A stretch of 64,000 nucleotides of DNA, taken from contig VWZW01006279.1 of NCBI GenBank assembly GCA_013397115.1, positions 122,088 to 186,087 on the forward strand, read 5' to 3'. The position numbers and the translations under genes are program-made. This document shows, one piece after another, positions 27,201-41,530 of this stretch (position 1 is its first letter; each line of letters begins with the position of its first letter). The notes under the pieces are model-generated. The model saw nothing but the letters and a program-made list of their open reading frames with translations, was not told where the DNA came from and searched no databases. Origin of the DNA: Edolisoma coerulescens (taxonomy: Eukaryota > Chordata > Aves > Passeriformes > Campephagidae).

Positions 27201-30200
27201 CCTCCCACTTTCAAGAAGATTCAAGTGTGACATTAAACTAGCCAACAGAAGCTGCATTAAATTGCTTCAAAACTAGCAAAGATTCCTTTCAGCCTGATAC
27301 ATCTTGCTGACCTGGACCTGACAGACAGCAGTAATTTAGGGAAGTGCAGGTGTTTATTTGCACATCTTGGATCTATTTTATAGCCCCCAAAACTTGTGAT
27401 GCTTCCTATTATACCACAGAGATGCTGCTCTGACAGCAGGCTGGTGAATCTGAGACACAGCATTATCCAAAGTGGTAGTAATAACCACCCCTAGTGTAGT
27501 TTTTCCTACACCAATAGGATGACAGACTTCCACAAAGGCACACTCAAGCCATTTCCTGCATCCACAAAAGCTGGCCAAATAAATAAAAAGATACCTTAAT
27601 TTTCCTCAGACCTGTTCCACTAATTAATATTTTAAAACAAGAAGTAGATGTCAAGGTTACTGTATTCCTGCTCCAGTTTTAATGTACCTTACTGCATATT
27701 TCCAAAGATGCACACAATTTAAAAAAAAAACACCACATATTAAATACAATCCATATTCACAGGAATTTGCATATGGATTTCTAGTTAAAGTTATTATTAA
27801 TAAGCACAGTAAGATTACCAGCATGTGCATTACTACTCTGCATGCATTAAAGATGCATCTTTGTCTGCCTTTTTCTTCTGCTTATCTACCCTGTTTAGAA
27901 TGTTAAACTTCTGTGCTATGTAAATGAAAATATTTAATTATGCAAAGCAAAGTGGAAAGGTTTACATTATTATAATTGAGTTAAATTCTTTCTGCTTTAA
28001 GCTCAAATACTGAGAACATAGCTGAGCATCTGTTAAGAATTTCAAAGTCTTAAACTGCTGCTTTATAAATTTTAAGAGCTACATGTGAACAATTTGAAGC
28101 CTTTTGATGTTAATAAAATTACTGTAATATATTCCGTTTTCATGGTTAAAATTAAAGGAAGTCTGAAACCTTAATGCAAATCCAAGGTGAGAAGCAAATT
28201 CAGAAAGAAGTTGCTTGTTTGCTGCAATTTTTCAACTCTCATGGTAACCAGAATTTATAATTGCAAACAAATGAATGAACAAATGGCTAAGGAAGCTAAA
28301 ATAGAGCTGTCTCAGGAAAACGTCACCTTAAGAGCAACCTGTTCATAGAAAGAGATCTCCTTTAGCTAGAAAAAAACCTAATGTTCATAGTTGCATACAC
28401 AAGAGTGATTAACTCATTAAAAGGTCAGGGTGACATACTGAAGATTGTAGTCACTTCAAAGGGAAAGTTGTCCTACGTCTTCACCTACCTATGCTGAGAC
28501 ACTCAGCAAATACACCAGTGTTATGAGCTGGTAAAGCAGAATGTTGAAGAACAGTATATTTTTATTTACAAAATTTCATTGAATCCTCACGCCACAAATA
28601 ATCACCAGATTGGCCTTCTGCTGGGGTACAGAAATACAAGTAGTCCAAAGGAGCTCAAACACACATAATTTGAAAGGAGGCAGAAGAAGAACACTCCTGT
28701 TCTTCTGCCAGCTCCACCTGCTGCAAAGCTGCCATTTCTCAGGTCTGAAACACCAAATTTAGCAGGACACCTGAAAATATTAAAGAGATAACCTAGTTTT
28801 TTTTGATGTTCAGACTGTAAGATGCTAGAACATGCTGGCTGATTACTTTCACAGGCAGCGGTAACCCTCTTTTCTCTGATCAACCTCACCATGTTTACTT
28901 GCCCACAAAGCTACAGGAATCTGCTGCACAGGGAAACAAACACAGTTTGCAAGAAAACGCATCTGGTTCACTCATTTGGAGCTGCCCTCCAAAGTTTCAG
29001 ACATTCCCTGCCACATACTAGAGTGACTGGCCTTGCTCCTGTGCCAGGTAAGTGCTTACGACCTTTATCAATGGGAGAAGGTTTAAACTTTTTTACATTA
29101 ATATTTCAGATGCAAAGCTCTTGACCATGCCTGCCTGTGCTGTTCAAGTGAAACTCCACCAACTTTCAAGATCCAACACCTTCTCCTCACCCACGCTTCC
29201 TCAGGCAGAGGAAGCAACAGCATCCTCTCACACTTACTCAATTGCTGATGGTTTAAAGAAAGAAAGAAATGTGGGCAGCAGCTTTTGGCTATGGACGTTT
29301 GATCAGACTAATTTGCTTTGCCCATCCCATACCCTGGAATACCTGTACCAGCTGAGCAGGATGATAGGAGTCAGTGCAGGCTCACTGCTGTGTTGACAGC
29401 ACCACAGCATCACCTCCTCTAAGAGGCTGCGGGATTATTTTGAAATAAAGGATTATGGATTCTCACTAACCACTCCACAATCACGACTGAAATTTGCTTT
29501 CCACCACAGGCCCAGTTCTAATGCTTCTCTTCAGGGCACAAATGGATGAAACTACTTAGCTAATTACAAGCATGTGTACTTCGCTGTGTTGTTAATATCT
29601 AATTACTTGGGCTCTAAATACAAGCAGATTTGAGCATTTTTACCACTGTTTATGTATGCTTTCTTTGGGTAATCCAATACTGGACAGTTGTGGGGTTTTT
29701 AAGGTTAAATTTGCATTACAGAATCCGGGCCCTAACCCCAGCCTGAGCCAGCATTTCTGCTGGGTGTCTCACTTGGCACAGGCTACACTTTTTCCTGACT
29801 GCATAATTTGAAGGCTCTGCCTCACTTGCTTATCCCCCACACAGCCTCCCAAGGAAAAATCTCACACCACCGAAGGCATTAAAATGCATTAAGCTGGATA
29901 ACTGCAAAATGTCATGAGCCCTTACTGACTCCACGGTTTACGTGTGGGTTTTAATAGAGGTAATATTTCTTCATTGCTAGCCACTGCAAGATTTGTTACC
30001 TACACAATGACTTCAACTATGACATCTTTTATGAGTGATATGTTAAACTAATTAACATTAACCTAGCAGAAGAATCAAGCATAAATTAGAAACCATTTCA
30101 GTTAAAGATACAGAGAGCTTCTATACTGATAATTTTCCCCAAACAAAAGATGCTGGCCTTGAAGTATGAGATTTCCTTTTAAAATTAACTGGTTCAGAAT

Positions 30201-31003
30201 TATTATGCTGCTTTTTTTAAAATACAATTTCTTCTTATTTCAACATAAAATAATAAGGCATGTGCAGCTAGCATAGCAATTCTAAATCCAAGAACTGAAG
30301 AGCCAAGACAGAACAAGAACCCCACAAAAACTAGAAGAGACATTAAATACTCTATTATGCTTAATGAATTTTTCTGCCTGTAATGCCTATAGATTTTGCC
30401 AGCTCTGCTATACAGCAAGTATGGCCCTACACCCAAATGCAGGCATCAACTGATTATGGCAATATTCTTTAGAGTCCTTATCTCTCATATTTTAACACCT
30501 ATTTTTACAATAGGTAAATTAAGCAAAAAATTCACCAAAAAAAATATATGTTGTCCAACAGATACACCAATATCCTTCCAGTGAGTGCACCCTGCCTCTC
30601 TTCAGAGACACACTAAGTGGCTGTAACTCCCTCAGAAGCTAACTACCATCAAGTATCTCTCTGGCAAGTGGTTATTATATTACATTCAATCCCCGCCTCT
30701 CCACAGAGATTCTCTCTTTGTTTTTCATAGAAGAAACTGATCTTACCTAAACAGAACTAGAGATACCCTGTCTGACTTACTCTGTTTTGCCGTGATGGCA
30801 GTGTATGATCCATAACAAGTTTTTGCCAAGACATTAATCCAGGCACTGACCTGAAATAACCAGGTCTTCCTCTTATCTCTTTTCAGCCTGGGAGCATTCA
30901 GAAAAAAAATTAAGAACAAAGCCACCCTGCTCCTCTTACACAAATCATGGACATAAACCACTGTACAGGGTAGAAAACCACACAGGAATATGTTAGATGC
31001 AAA
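18241..31003. other. Long AT-rich noncoding stretch
   Basis: Nearly 13 kb without a recognised exon, RNA gene or named transposon. Simple repeats are present: an AAAC tandem at about 23751-23766, an A-rich plus CAAA tandem at 24832-24869, and CAA at about 22795-22810. There is a 13-bp direct repeat, CTACCAATAAAAT, at 26154-26166 and 26168-26180. It is consistent with a large intron of the presumed minus-strand gene, which is inference only. Confidence 0.4.
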
Positions 31004-31485
31004 ATGGCTCCTGGCAGCTCCTGGGGTGTTTGCACAGCACCGTTCACACTCAGCAACCAGAAGCCTAAAATATATACTGCTTTAATCCAGCAACCATCAC
31101 TCGGATACATCACTTCCGATACAGCAGACCAACAAACCAGAGAGCTCCTCTCCACTTCGTTTTCAGAAACTATCTACCAGACTACAGCATGTGTGCAAAT
31201 CCTTATTTTTAATAATGACATTTTTCAACATCTACAACATGCTCTGCTACAAAGTCATCGGACAGCCCAACTATACTTCACAGGACTGCATCAACACTAT
31301 AAGAAAATGCTCAAGATGTATAACCCTGAGCAACAATCTCAACAAAAGAATGAATTCTTATTCTGCCTCTTCACTGTCTTATTCTCTCTGACCTGTCATA
31401 TCTTAACTTACTGCCTTTTGCAACAGTGTTCAGGGGAAAAAAACCTATTTCGACTGCAACACGCAATCCAAGGTCAAAGCGGCAA

Positions 31486-31523
31486 ATTGATTTCTTTGCA
31501 TTTGCAAATGCAAAGAAATCAAT
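31486..31523. repeat. Perfect 38-bp palindrome
   Basis: Two 19-base arms, ATTGATTTCTTTGCATTTG and its exact reverse complement, abut with no spacer. As a result both strands translate here to the same peptide, IDFFAFANAKKSI. The centre, TTTGCATTTGCAAATGCAAA, holds two oppositely oriented POU-octamer-like sites (ATGCAAA on each strand). A perfect palindrome of this size can extrude a cruciform or give an RNA hairpin. The arms are seen directly; the transcription-factor reading is inference. Confidence 0.95.
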
Positions 31524-34500
31524 CTGGGAATGGTTCTGGTCCTCCTTTGCAAACATCCTTTCACTTGTCTCAAACAGAGATCCACTAATACATCTACCCT
31601 GCATGAAGTCCACAAGTAACATTCCACACATAGTTTTGATAGCACTGAAAACAATTACTAATGAATATGTTAAAAAAAAAAATATCACCTCTAGCCATTT
31701 CAAGTATTACACTGTGCATAATTTAAAGCAATGAATTCCACAGACACCAACACATATAGTGGGCACATACAGATATATATACATCATACATACATCAAAA
31801 ATTAAGCCATATTGATTACCAGTTGAAGAAACTAATTTTTTTAAGTGCTTGTCAAAGGTACATTTCAGCTATGCCTTGTTGCTCTTCAGCGGTGCCTTGT
31901 GGAGGGGTGAAGGGGAGGAGTGAGCAGTATGCCTGAGACTGAAAGCGTTTTACAGCTGATTACAGTGAATTCTTCCAGTATTGGCCTTATCACTACTGAC
32001 ACTTTTCCATTATGTGCTTTTCAACTCATCAGAATACGCACACAGGACAGATGTATTTTAAGAAATAAACTGTTAAATTGGAATAGGACACAGGTTTCAT
32101 TTTGAGTACCCAAAAATCCAAAACAAAGAGGGAAGACAGCATTGAAGACCACCAACAAAAGACAACAAGAAGCAAGGTCTGGGAAAGAACAAGACACTGC
32201 TCCAAACAGAGGAAAAAAATCACTTGTCTCCTTCATGAAGCTATCTCAGGCACATCTTTGGTTTTGGACCCATGGTATGCACTTACATATGTTTATATCG
32301 AAAATACAAACACATAATGCATGTGTATATACACACACATGGGTGCTCTGGTATCTGACTTGCTTTTCCAAAAACTCCAGGCATCAGTATCACAACTGAG
32401 GTCAACAGCAACTATTGTCTGGCTCTATGAAAACCTGACCTGGATGACTGGATTTAGACACAACAGCTCGAGTTGGTGGCTAAACAGGAAAAAAATGTGC
32501 ACTGGATAACCCAAACTGGCTGACGAAAATATTTCAGGTATTAATTTTGAGCTACTACACACAACAATGAATACAAGGAAGGTGTTAATTATGAGTTTTA
32601 TTTAATAAAGCATTTAAAATAAACTAGTATCTAAATAGTCTTCCATCTAGATGCATTGTGTAGTCCAAGACCAATCTCAGTGGACATTAAGCAAATTTTT
32701 CATTTGTTTCTTTGTGAAGAGGGAGCAACTTCTCTTATTGCTGCCCTTAAAACCTCCTTTTCAGTCCTATTACTAGGTGAACTGCTGTCAGGAACATGCA
32801 CCAGGCTATAGACCCCTTCCCGCACTGCCCAAGCAGTGTAATTTTTGCAGGGGATGAATATGAAACCCTGCCATGGTCTCGGTCACAGATTTTAACCGTA
32901 TGCCAAAGGAAAGCTGTAAAGCCACATAACACATAGATTTAAGGCTATAAAAATAATGTATACAAATCCTGAAGCTGAGAGGCAACTGCGTGATAAAGAA
33001 CAAGCTCTTGGGTTTAGAATTACATTTCTTTCATTCCTTCTTTTTCAAGTGCAATTTCAATAAATAAATAAATAAAAAACCCAGGCACTGACAACATGAA
33101 GTTGTGAACTTGAACCATCCTTCTTTCCAGTGTCTGATTTTCAGTGAGGAGCCATGCCTATGGACGATCCACAAGTCCAGTCCAGGAGCTCGAATGAATA
33201 AAGCTACTGGCTACATGGCATCATAAAACCTGGAATACGGCAAAGTAAGCCCCAGAGATAGATGATGAAAGGTGTGCTATCTTATCTATGTTTTTAACAA
33301 AAAGGCAAAGCACCTTTTGTAGGGGCAAGAGAGGGTCTCTTTCAGCGCTTGAAGCCCAAAGCCTTGAAACAACAGCCTCTCTACAAAGCACAACTGACTT
33401 CATGTTCACACACAACCCCAGGGGAGCCCAAGGAAAAGCCCCCTGAGCTGCCACCAGCTCAGGTCAGCTCCAGCACCAGCAGAGCTGAAGCCACATCATA
33501 CCCAAGCCCAGCAGAGAAGCAACAATTGACAGATGAAGTACAGGAGCACAATTACACAAAGCAGCTTACAGGCCTAATTTAATGCTCTGCATGGCACCAC
33601 ACCAGCCTGCACCAAAAGCATCAAGTTGCTTAAAAACACCTCAGTGTTTGCTGCATAATTTAGGGTACCTTCTTAGGTACTCTGGAGCCATCACAAACTT
33701 CATTATTTTCAGAGGATATGCACAGACCAACACTGGTACCAACCAAAAACACATTTCCAAATTCTGAGAGACAACTAAATGAGCAGCCGCACAAAGTCTC
33801 ACCTCTGAGATAATCTGAAAACAACATGTGCAACTCCCGGACCAGTTACCTAAATTAATCTTTGCCTTGAACAGTGTTGCAAAGAGAAACAGAAGACAGT
33901 AAGTTGCATCCTCAGTTGAAGACTGCACTTATTTGGGGAGTAATTTAATGCAAAATGTGCAAAGTTAAAGTTAACTTTGTTTCCTTCCACAGCATTAAAC
34001 AGCATAATTTTATCATACGCCAAAAAGAAGCCAATACTACTGATGCCTGAGATATTTATGACTTATGCCACAGCCACTTAAAGATTTCACTCCATTTTCC
34101 TATTAGAAATGCTCTGATGGCACAGGCATCCTGACACATAAATTATGACAAACAGCTTCTCATCCATTCCCACAAAATCCACCTCTCTTTTCTCTATCCC
34201 ATCCATCACTAATGACTAGCCCTTGTTTTCAAAACGTCTCACCACTTCCTTTCCTCACCAATCATCACTGGCTGGCAACCAAGCCAGACTCCATCCTTAT
34301 CAGCCCGGAATACCCACTCCCACTGCCCACTTATTAATTTTTATGGCAATCACATTCCTCCTCCTTCCATGCCCACCCACCTCCCACGTCTGCAAGAAAT
34401 TCCATGAAAACATTCATGGTTCTACTTCAGTGCTCTCTCTTATGTCTGTCAGGGAAGTAATGCTGGCATCCAGAGCAACACCACACTCATCGCCCCATGT

Positions 34501-37500
34501 GGGACTTAAGGCTTCAAAAACAATTTAAAGGAAAAAAAAAAACCACACCACACAGAAAAGTGACAGAAAAATTTATACTGGAACCTTTAAGATGTATCAA
34601 AATGCAGTTTATTTCATAGAGTTGCAACATTGTTCTCAAATCGAAGGACTGTAGCTTTAGTTTACAAGTATAAAGAAATGAAATCATTTTTCTATTTTTA
34701 GCAGTAGTAGACACAGCTGGACTAGGTAGGAGCTTTTTCTCTTTTTTTCTTCTTTATACAGAATCAAACACAATTTGTTCTCACTAATCTTCAATATTCA
34801 CGGATTTAAATACAGAATCCACACTCGTAGTAGTCTCATAACCTTTCGGGGGAAGTATTGTCCCTGTCCTCGAAGGCTAGAACTAATTTTGTGTTAAAAT
34901 ATTCTAAGTCCCCATAGCTTATCCATTTCCCCCTACCAAACCCAAATACATCTATGCATTTCAATCAAGGAAAGGTCAAGGTATCAAGCACAATATCACC
35001 CTGCCTCAGGCTTCACAAATAGTTTGTGATAAATTTCATGTTATGACAATGCAAGTAAAAAAAAAAAAGAATAAAAATAGAATCCATTAGTGAGTTGGAA
35101 AGCTTCTTGCTACATAAAATGAATCCAATCAAGAAACAGAAAACTATTCCAGACACCATATGCTTCTGTCCTGACATAACTGAGAGCACTTTACAGAAAA
35201 AGCAGGTCACATGTTGGAAGCTTTGTTTTCATTATAAGTTTTCATGCAATTATTTCTCAATCATAACTGTAATACAAGGTGTGGGGGATTGTGGTTTGTG
35301 CAAACCCACACCCAGATTTCAAGTGGAAGCCCTCTCTTTCCAGCCTTGGTTGACTTTCTTGTACCTCTCAGAAAAATTTGCTCTGACAAGAAAAGAAACA
35401 AACTGTACCCCAGTGGTTATACTGCTTCTGTGAGAATACTGTACCTCAAGTTGCATAATAAGGTGACAAACCAGTGAAAGCAGAAAAGTTTAAAAAAAGA
35501 AAACATCGTATTTTCTATTATGATTTCTACTATAGTAAGCTATATGATTCCACACATGAGATTCAACCAGCCTTGAGCAAAATAAAGAGGGGGAAAAAAA
35601 AACAGACGCAATTATCAATAACATTTTCTATGGAACCAAAGATACAAAGACAACTCCATTCTAGTAACATGCCCTGACCTACAGCTTCCATCTTGCTTTC
35701 TCAGTGAAGATCGGGAAGTCACTATTTACCATGCCAGCCTCCTCATAGATGCCCAATACTCTTTGGACTGCTTGGGAGCCCTTTCAAGGACTAACAATCC
35801 TACATCCGAAAGCTTTCTCCCAAAATTTTACTCAAGAATCGAACTGTGCCTCTAAATCCCGAGAAGGACACTGTCCTCCAGAGAAGAAGACTTCTTTGTC
35901 CTTCATTGCCAGGAGTGGGGCCTCCCACAGGAGGTGTGAAAGGCAGCAGGCCCTCAGGAAACCATCCCTATCTCCATTTTGTATCAGGAGCCCCCCAAGT
36001 GGGGCGCACATGGGTCTACAGAAATTTGTACCTCACTTGGGATTTCTGGATTTCATGCATCCTGAAAAACACTTCAGCCAAAGGGAAGGAACAGTCAAAG
36101 AAATAAAGTCCTTCTCACATTTTCCTTTCTACCTTCCTAGATGTTAATGGATAGGAAGTTACTCCATATCTCATCTCCTCTTCCACCTAAAAATCTGGCA
36201 GTAACAAAACCTGCCCTGTTCTCCTCAGCCCATTCTTCACAACGGACAACTCCAACAATGCAACTCACCTGCCCACACACACCTCACTGTAAAATCTGCA
36301 CTCCTTGCAGCCTATTAAACCTCTTCCACACTCGGGCTGGGCTGGCCTGAAAGACCCTCATGTTTACTCTCACCTCAGTTAAACAGAGCAAAACACCTTC
36401 TCAAACAACCAAGCACATTGGGTAGAAGACTTTCTTAACTGAGAGCACAGTTCAAAAGAGGAATCACTGTTCAAACTGTCTGGATTTGGTTTAATTTGTT
36501 TTAGATGTAAATTCTGCTACCAGATTACAATTCCAGAGTAGGCTTGTGAGGGGGAGTTCAGAACTCCACATTCCCCGCCCAAAAAACACACTGCCTCGGA
36601 CATCTGCAAGGATTTCAATCACCTTCCTGGACCGTCACAAGCAAAGCAAGCAACTCCCAAATTGCAACCGAAGACAAGTCATGGAAACAACCTCTTTCCC
36701 ACACTTCAGGCTCCCATACCCAAAACCCTCCTCTCAAGCAGCAGCTCCTCACAACCAGGCCCTCTGAGAGCAGCAAGGCTCCTTCCCACCCCAAGTAAGG
36801 CAGGTGGTCCCCATCACCCCTCCTAGGGCCCAGATACTGCTCCTTCTCACGGTTCTCAGCCTCCACTCAACCCCTGCTGCATATAGCCCTTTCTGGGACT
36901 TCTCCCAGGAGAAAGGTACAGGAATACTCCAGCCAGGGCCCCCAGAAAGCATTTCCCCCCCTCTCTCTGCAAGCCCCAAAAGGGTCTCATCTCCTACCAG
37001 TGCAGCACACCTCCCAGCTGGGAACTTACACACTGAACACTTTCTATCTGGCCCTGCTTTTCCTCTCTCTGTGGATCACATCTCCGAGCAAGAGAATGAT
37101 TCTTTGCATTTTATTGGAAATAGTCCAAAGAAATTTGAAGTCAGATAAGTTGTAAATCTTAAGTTTGTCACCAAGTTAATAATGTTTGAAATGTACCAAG
37201 TATAAACAAATGCAAATACATCTAATAATTTGCCTGCTGTATCCAGAATCTTATGGCAATGATGAAATTCAATCTTCACAAACTCTCAGATTAAGCTAAG
37301 GAGTAGTTTCTATATCTTATTAATTATAAGTAAAAATTCCCCTCAATTTTCAGTGTTGATGAATATTAATAGCTTTCATGCAGATAAATGACGTGTACCT
37401 CTATGTTCAATTTAGTTTTCCTAAAGAGTGGCAAGCGCCTGAGAAGAAACTCAACTAGAATAAAATCTTCACAGAAACAAAAAAGGATTGCAGTTTTGAT

Positions 37501-39839
37501 TTTCTTTAAATACAGGAACATAATAACTGAGCTTCTTTTCCAAGATGACACTAGATAGCAGCTCTAAATATTTTTATCCGCACAATCAATTTATTATTCT
37601 TTGCTTTCTCTTTCCACAAACAGCCCAAGATTTTCTATTTCTCAGACTTCATATTAAAGACTTTCATATGGCTGGCTTCACTCATGCAAAGTTCAAAAAT
37701 AGTATAAATGCAGAACAATATTAAGACCGTAAATCTAAATGTACATTAATTGCATCCAGTACACAACAAAAAGCTTAGCTGCAATAATCGAGAAAATTAA
37801 GAGTAGGTCTTTATTAAAACACAGTCAGAACCAGGAAATTAGAACAGTATTGCTTCTTGTATCTCTGTTTACAACGGGAAAGGATCACAAGTGATTATTC
37901 GTTCAGATTTCTGTTTTGCTCTAAAGTAGGCCAGCCAGCTCAGCACTTTTCTTAAGATTATGAATACTTGTCTGCCCTACATATGGTTTAGGCTGAAACC
38001 AATCAGTTGAGCTGAAACAAGCAGCAAAACCGACTATTTTCATGTCCTTCATTTTCAGCTATAATGAAGAAGTGCACAGAACAGGTATAAAAGATGAGAT
38101 TTTAAATACTTTTAAAATTTGCTTTGCCATTAGCTCAGCTCACTAAGGAGCTCACTGATTTCCTCACTATCGGATTAACACTTCATCTAGATTCAAGAAT
38201 AATTTGTTATTCATTAATAACTCTTTAACTACTTGTTTTTTCTGCTGGTTTCCTGTTCATTTTTGTACATTGATTACCTCATTCAATAAGAAGAAAACTG
38301 AGCACTGAACTGCATCCACTAGACTTTCACATTACCAGGACATTCAGGATGCAAACACGCTCTGCAAGAAGCCTTACATCAAAACTTTAAAAACATATGA
38401 AACAAAAGAATTCCTTGAATTTTTAACTGAAATATTTTTGTTTGCTCTTTCTCCCCCATGCAAGCCATCCTTAAGGTTTTTGTTGCTATTTGGAGGAAGA
38501 GAGGTTAAATAATAGAAGGTTGCTATCTTAAGTTCAAAATAGTAACACCTTCAAACAAACTGGGTTATTTGGAAGATCGGAACTGCAGAAAGTGCTTTGC
38601 TTAAGTTGTTTTTAACTTTTTTTTTTTTAGAAGTTAGTCTTATTTTCTGGAGCTGCTAAGCACTCCTAGACTCTATGAAGTCATTACTTTGAAAATATAA
38701 GTTAAATATGAAAAAAAAAACCAACTTTCACATTTGGTTTTTCCTTTTCCATTTAAGATATAAGCATTGCCAAATCATTAGTAGGACATTTCTGTCAGAT
38801 CAACACCACTCAAAACTATTGGTAGGTATCAGTAGCAAGGCAAAACAAAAAAAATAAATAAAAGGCTACAAAGCAAGTTTGTTTCAAACAAAGACAGTGC
38901 ACTCAGTATTTTGATGTATGAGACACAGTATTTTTGCACCAGGGGAGAAGCATACCTTTCATCAGCTGCAGAACCTTGGTGTCAGATGGCGATATAATCC
39001 AAATGGGTCTCAGCAGCATGCTCCACAATATCCACAATTTTCAGCATGGGGCTCTTCCACTTCCTCCAGGAGACCATTAACCATTAGTATCAATCCAAAC
39101 AGTTAAGATGTTAAGCAGCTGTATGGTCCAGTTTGAACCATGTTAAGCAGCCCTGAAGAATCCCAAGCTGTATTCCACCATTCAAAGAGTAATGCAATAT
39201 GGCACCCATGACAGACTGATGTTCTGGCAACCATGCCATATTCCCAACAATCATGTTGTGACCTGTTCAAATACGAGGAAGAAGTGTTAGTTCAGCACAG
39301 TAACTCTGCCACACCGCTCGGGGACTAACATTCAAATATAAAGTTATGTTCTTCTGAATAATTTCAAACACGTATTTCTTCACAGATTTAGACACATCCT
39401 AAGCTCGAAGCCTGGTGATGGCATTTTGCTTTAAAAACATCACGGGGCTGGAGTGTAACAGAAGAAGGTTTAAGAAAAAGGCTTTCATATATCTCTACAG
39501 ACTGCACAGTCTTACATTACAGAAAGCACTGAAGTGACAGGAAAGAAAGGTAATATAAAGGCTTTTCAACTGCCCTAGCAGGTATTTAAAAATTAATGAA
39601 AACAGTAAGTCAATAAAAAAAACCCAAGTAGCAAAAAAAACCTCATCAACCCTTTTGAGGGAAACATATGTGATCTTCTCTGCCTCCTTAGCCTTGTCAC
39701 AGTGTCTCCCCACAGCACCTCCACCAGCAGATGTGCTACTTCAGTTGGGACCTGATCGCATCAGGCCCCGGAAGAAGCCAAAGTAGCCAAACCCACATCA
39801 GTCTACTCTTGTAGTCCCCCTGAGCAATTCGTTCAGAGG
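31524..39839. other. AT-rich noncoding stretch, nothing recognised
   Basis: No exon or named mobile element is visible. An AAAT tandem lies at 33058-33076, and T or A homopolymers occur (for example about 38619-38630). Open frames of up to 132 codons (35749-36147) lie in a locally pyrimidine-rich plus strand (about 36140-37050) and lack coding signs. Confidence 0.4.
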
Positions 39840-40600
39840 TACAAAAAGCAAATTTTACTTAGGCTGGGAAGGGGACTATGAGGAATGGAGAGAAAAGTCT
39901 GAGTACTCTGCACAGCAGGGAACAATGACATGAAGAACAGTGTCAGGTCTGCCAAGATGGAGCAGGGGAAAGGGAAAAGAACAAACTTCCACACTAAGGA
40001 CAACGGAGAGGAATTAGAAGAAGCCTTTAGAGACTGGAAGATGCATGTACACAGAGACCAAGAGGAGAAGAAAGGAGAAATTGAACATCGGTGAACAAGA
40101 ATTATTGCTAGAAGCTCTGTCTGCGTAACTGGGTAACATGGATGTAGGGCAGTCCACAGAAGAATAAGTTTAGGGGAGAACAAGAAGAAGCTTTATGTTT
40201 GCTTCACATCAGGAGTAACAAACGTATCTACTCATGAAGGAAAGGAAAGAACCTGGCAAAAGGAGTTTTTCATGAGAAATGCAAGCAAGGATAAAGGTAG
40301 AAAAGTAGGTGGGAAGGGATCAGGAGGGAGGAGAATGAATAACAATAGAAAGTGAAAAAGTAGAGACTTCAGAAATTCTGAAATGGGTAGATCTACAGAG
40401 AGAGAGGGACAATTAAGAAATTGGGACAAGAAAACACAAGAAAGTAGAGGACTGGGATGAAAAAAGAAAAATGAACGATTATAACGTAGCACAGAAAAAG
40501 AGGATAGGGAAATAATAAGATACTAAATTGATCAAGATAATGTAAAAAGTACAAAGAGCACACAAGTAAGTTTTCTGGAGTTGCAATGCTTGCTCTAGAA
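39840..40600 (+). other. Purine-rich strand-skewed segment
   Basis: For about 750 bases the plus strand is dominated by A and G (GGGAAGG, GAGAGAAAAG, GAAGAAGC, GGAGGAG patterns), with few C or T runs. Two minus-strand frames over it read as Leu/Phe/Ser/Pro-rich low-complexity protein, which follows from the skew. It lies about 0.6 kb left of the CpG island. Confidence 0.65.
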
Positions 40601-41106
40601 AGCATGAATCAAAAGGAATGGGACAAAACCCAAGGCAACTACTGCGTTTCCAAAGGGACGAAGGAGTCCTTGCACTGCACAGAAGAAACCCAGCCGAGGA
40701 AGGGCCAGCCTGGACTGACCCTTCCTACTCTCCCCTTCGCTGTGATCAATGCATTCGGAAGAACAAAGTCCTCCCTCTGGTCCGTCCCTCTTCTCCTAAA
40801 ATTGTCCCTCGGCACTTCTGCGCACCTTGGTTCCCTGGGATGGTCCCAGAGGAGCAATGTCTTACCCGCTGTGGCGTCTCGGCCCCCGTGACCCAAGCTG
40901 GCACACGGCAGAGCCCCCACCTTGCCCCTGCTGCGCGCTGCCCTGCCCAGCCTCACGGCCTTCACTAGCCCCCCACTCCCTGCCCAGGGCCGCCACGACT
41001 CCCTACAATCCCATCAAGTTTTCCCCGTCTTCAGCTTTTCTCTGTCCCAACTCTTAAAAACACAGCCCGATCCAGAAAGCCCTCCGAGTCCACTTCCCTC
41101 CTCCAT

Positions 41107-41130
41107 AAAAAAAAAAAAAAAAAAAAAAAA
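41107..41130 (+). repeat. Poly(A) run of 24
   Basis: Twenty-four consecutive A at the left edge of the CpG island. There is no clear retroposed body upstream, so I call it only a homopolymer. Confidence 0.95.
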
Positions 41131-41403
41131 TTAAACCTCTAAAATAAACCACAAAGCAGGCACAAGAAGGAAGCAAGACCCCCCCGAGTAGTGCCCCCCA
41201 GCCCGCATTACGGGAGTTCGGGCGGAATAACTGCCTTACCCTCCCCAAAAATACCTGCATGTGCTCCCAAAAGTACAAAGGAAAGGCTGGGCTGGCCCGC
41301 AGCCGCCTCCGCTGCGCTCCCAGACCCGGGCGCGGATGGCAGGGCGGAGGGGGGGGCAACGAGGGAGCCGGGAAAGAACAATAAACCCCAAGTCCAAACG
41401 TAC

Positions 41404-41530
41404 CTTCTCCTTTCTCTAAACTGTGAAACCAGATTTCCTTAGAAGCCTACGGCGGGGCTCTTTGCTTTTAAGCGGCGGGACAGTTCGAAGAAAGTTGAGT
41501 AAATCTCTTCGGATAAAGTTGCCGAAGATG
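41404..41530 (-). other. Possible alternative noncoding first exon
   Basis: On the minus strand the sequence reads GGAGAAG then GTACGT, a strong match to the splice-donor consensus, with the exon ending at 41404. The upstream sequence to about 41530 is GC-moderate and ends no convincing coding frame, so a 5' untranslated exon is the likelier reading. The 5' limit is arbitrary. It depends wholly on the donor motif and the island context. Confidence 0.22.

Noticed and set aside
40232..40605. Leu/Phe/Ser-rich minus-strand frames resembling a membrane protein
   Set aside because: They reflect the purine-rich plus strand; the hydrophobic look follows from pyrimidine-rich codons.
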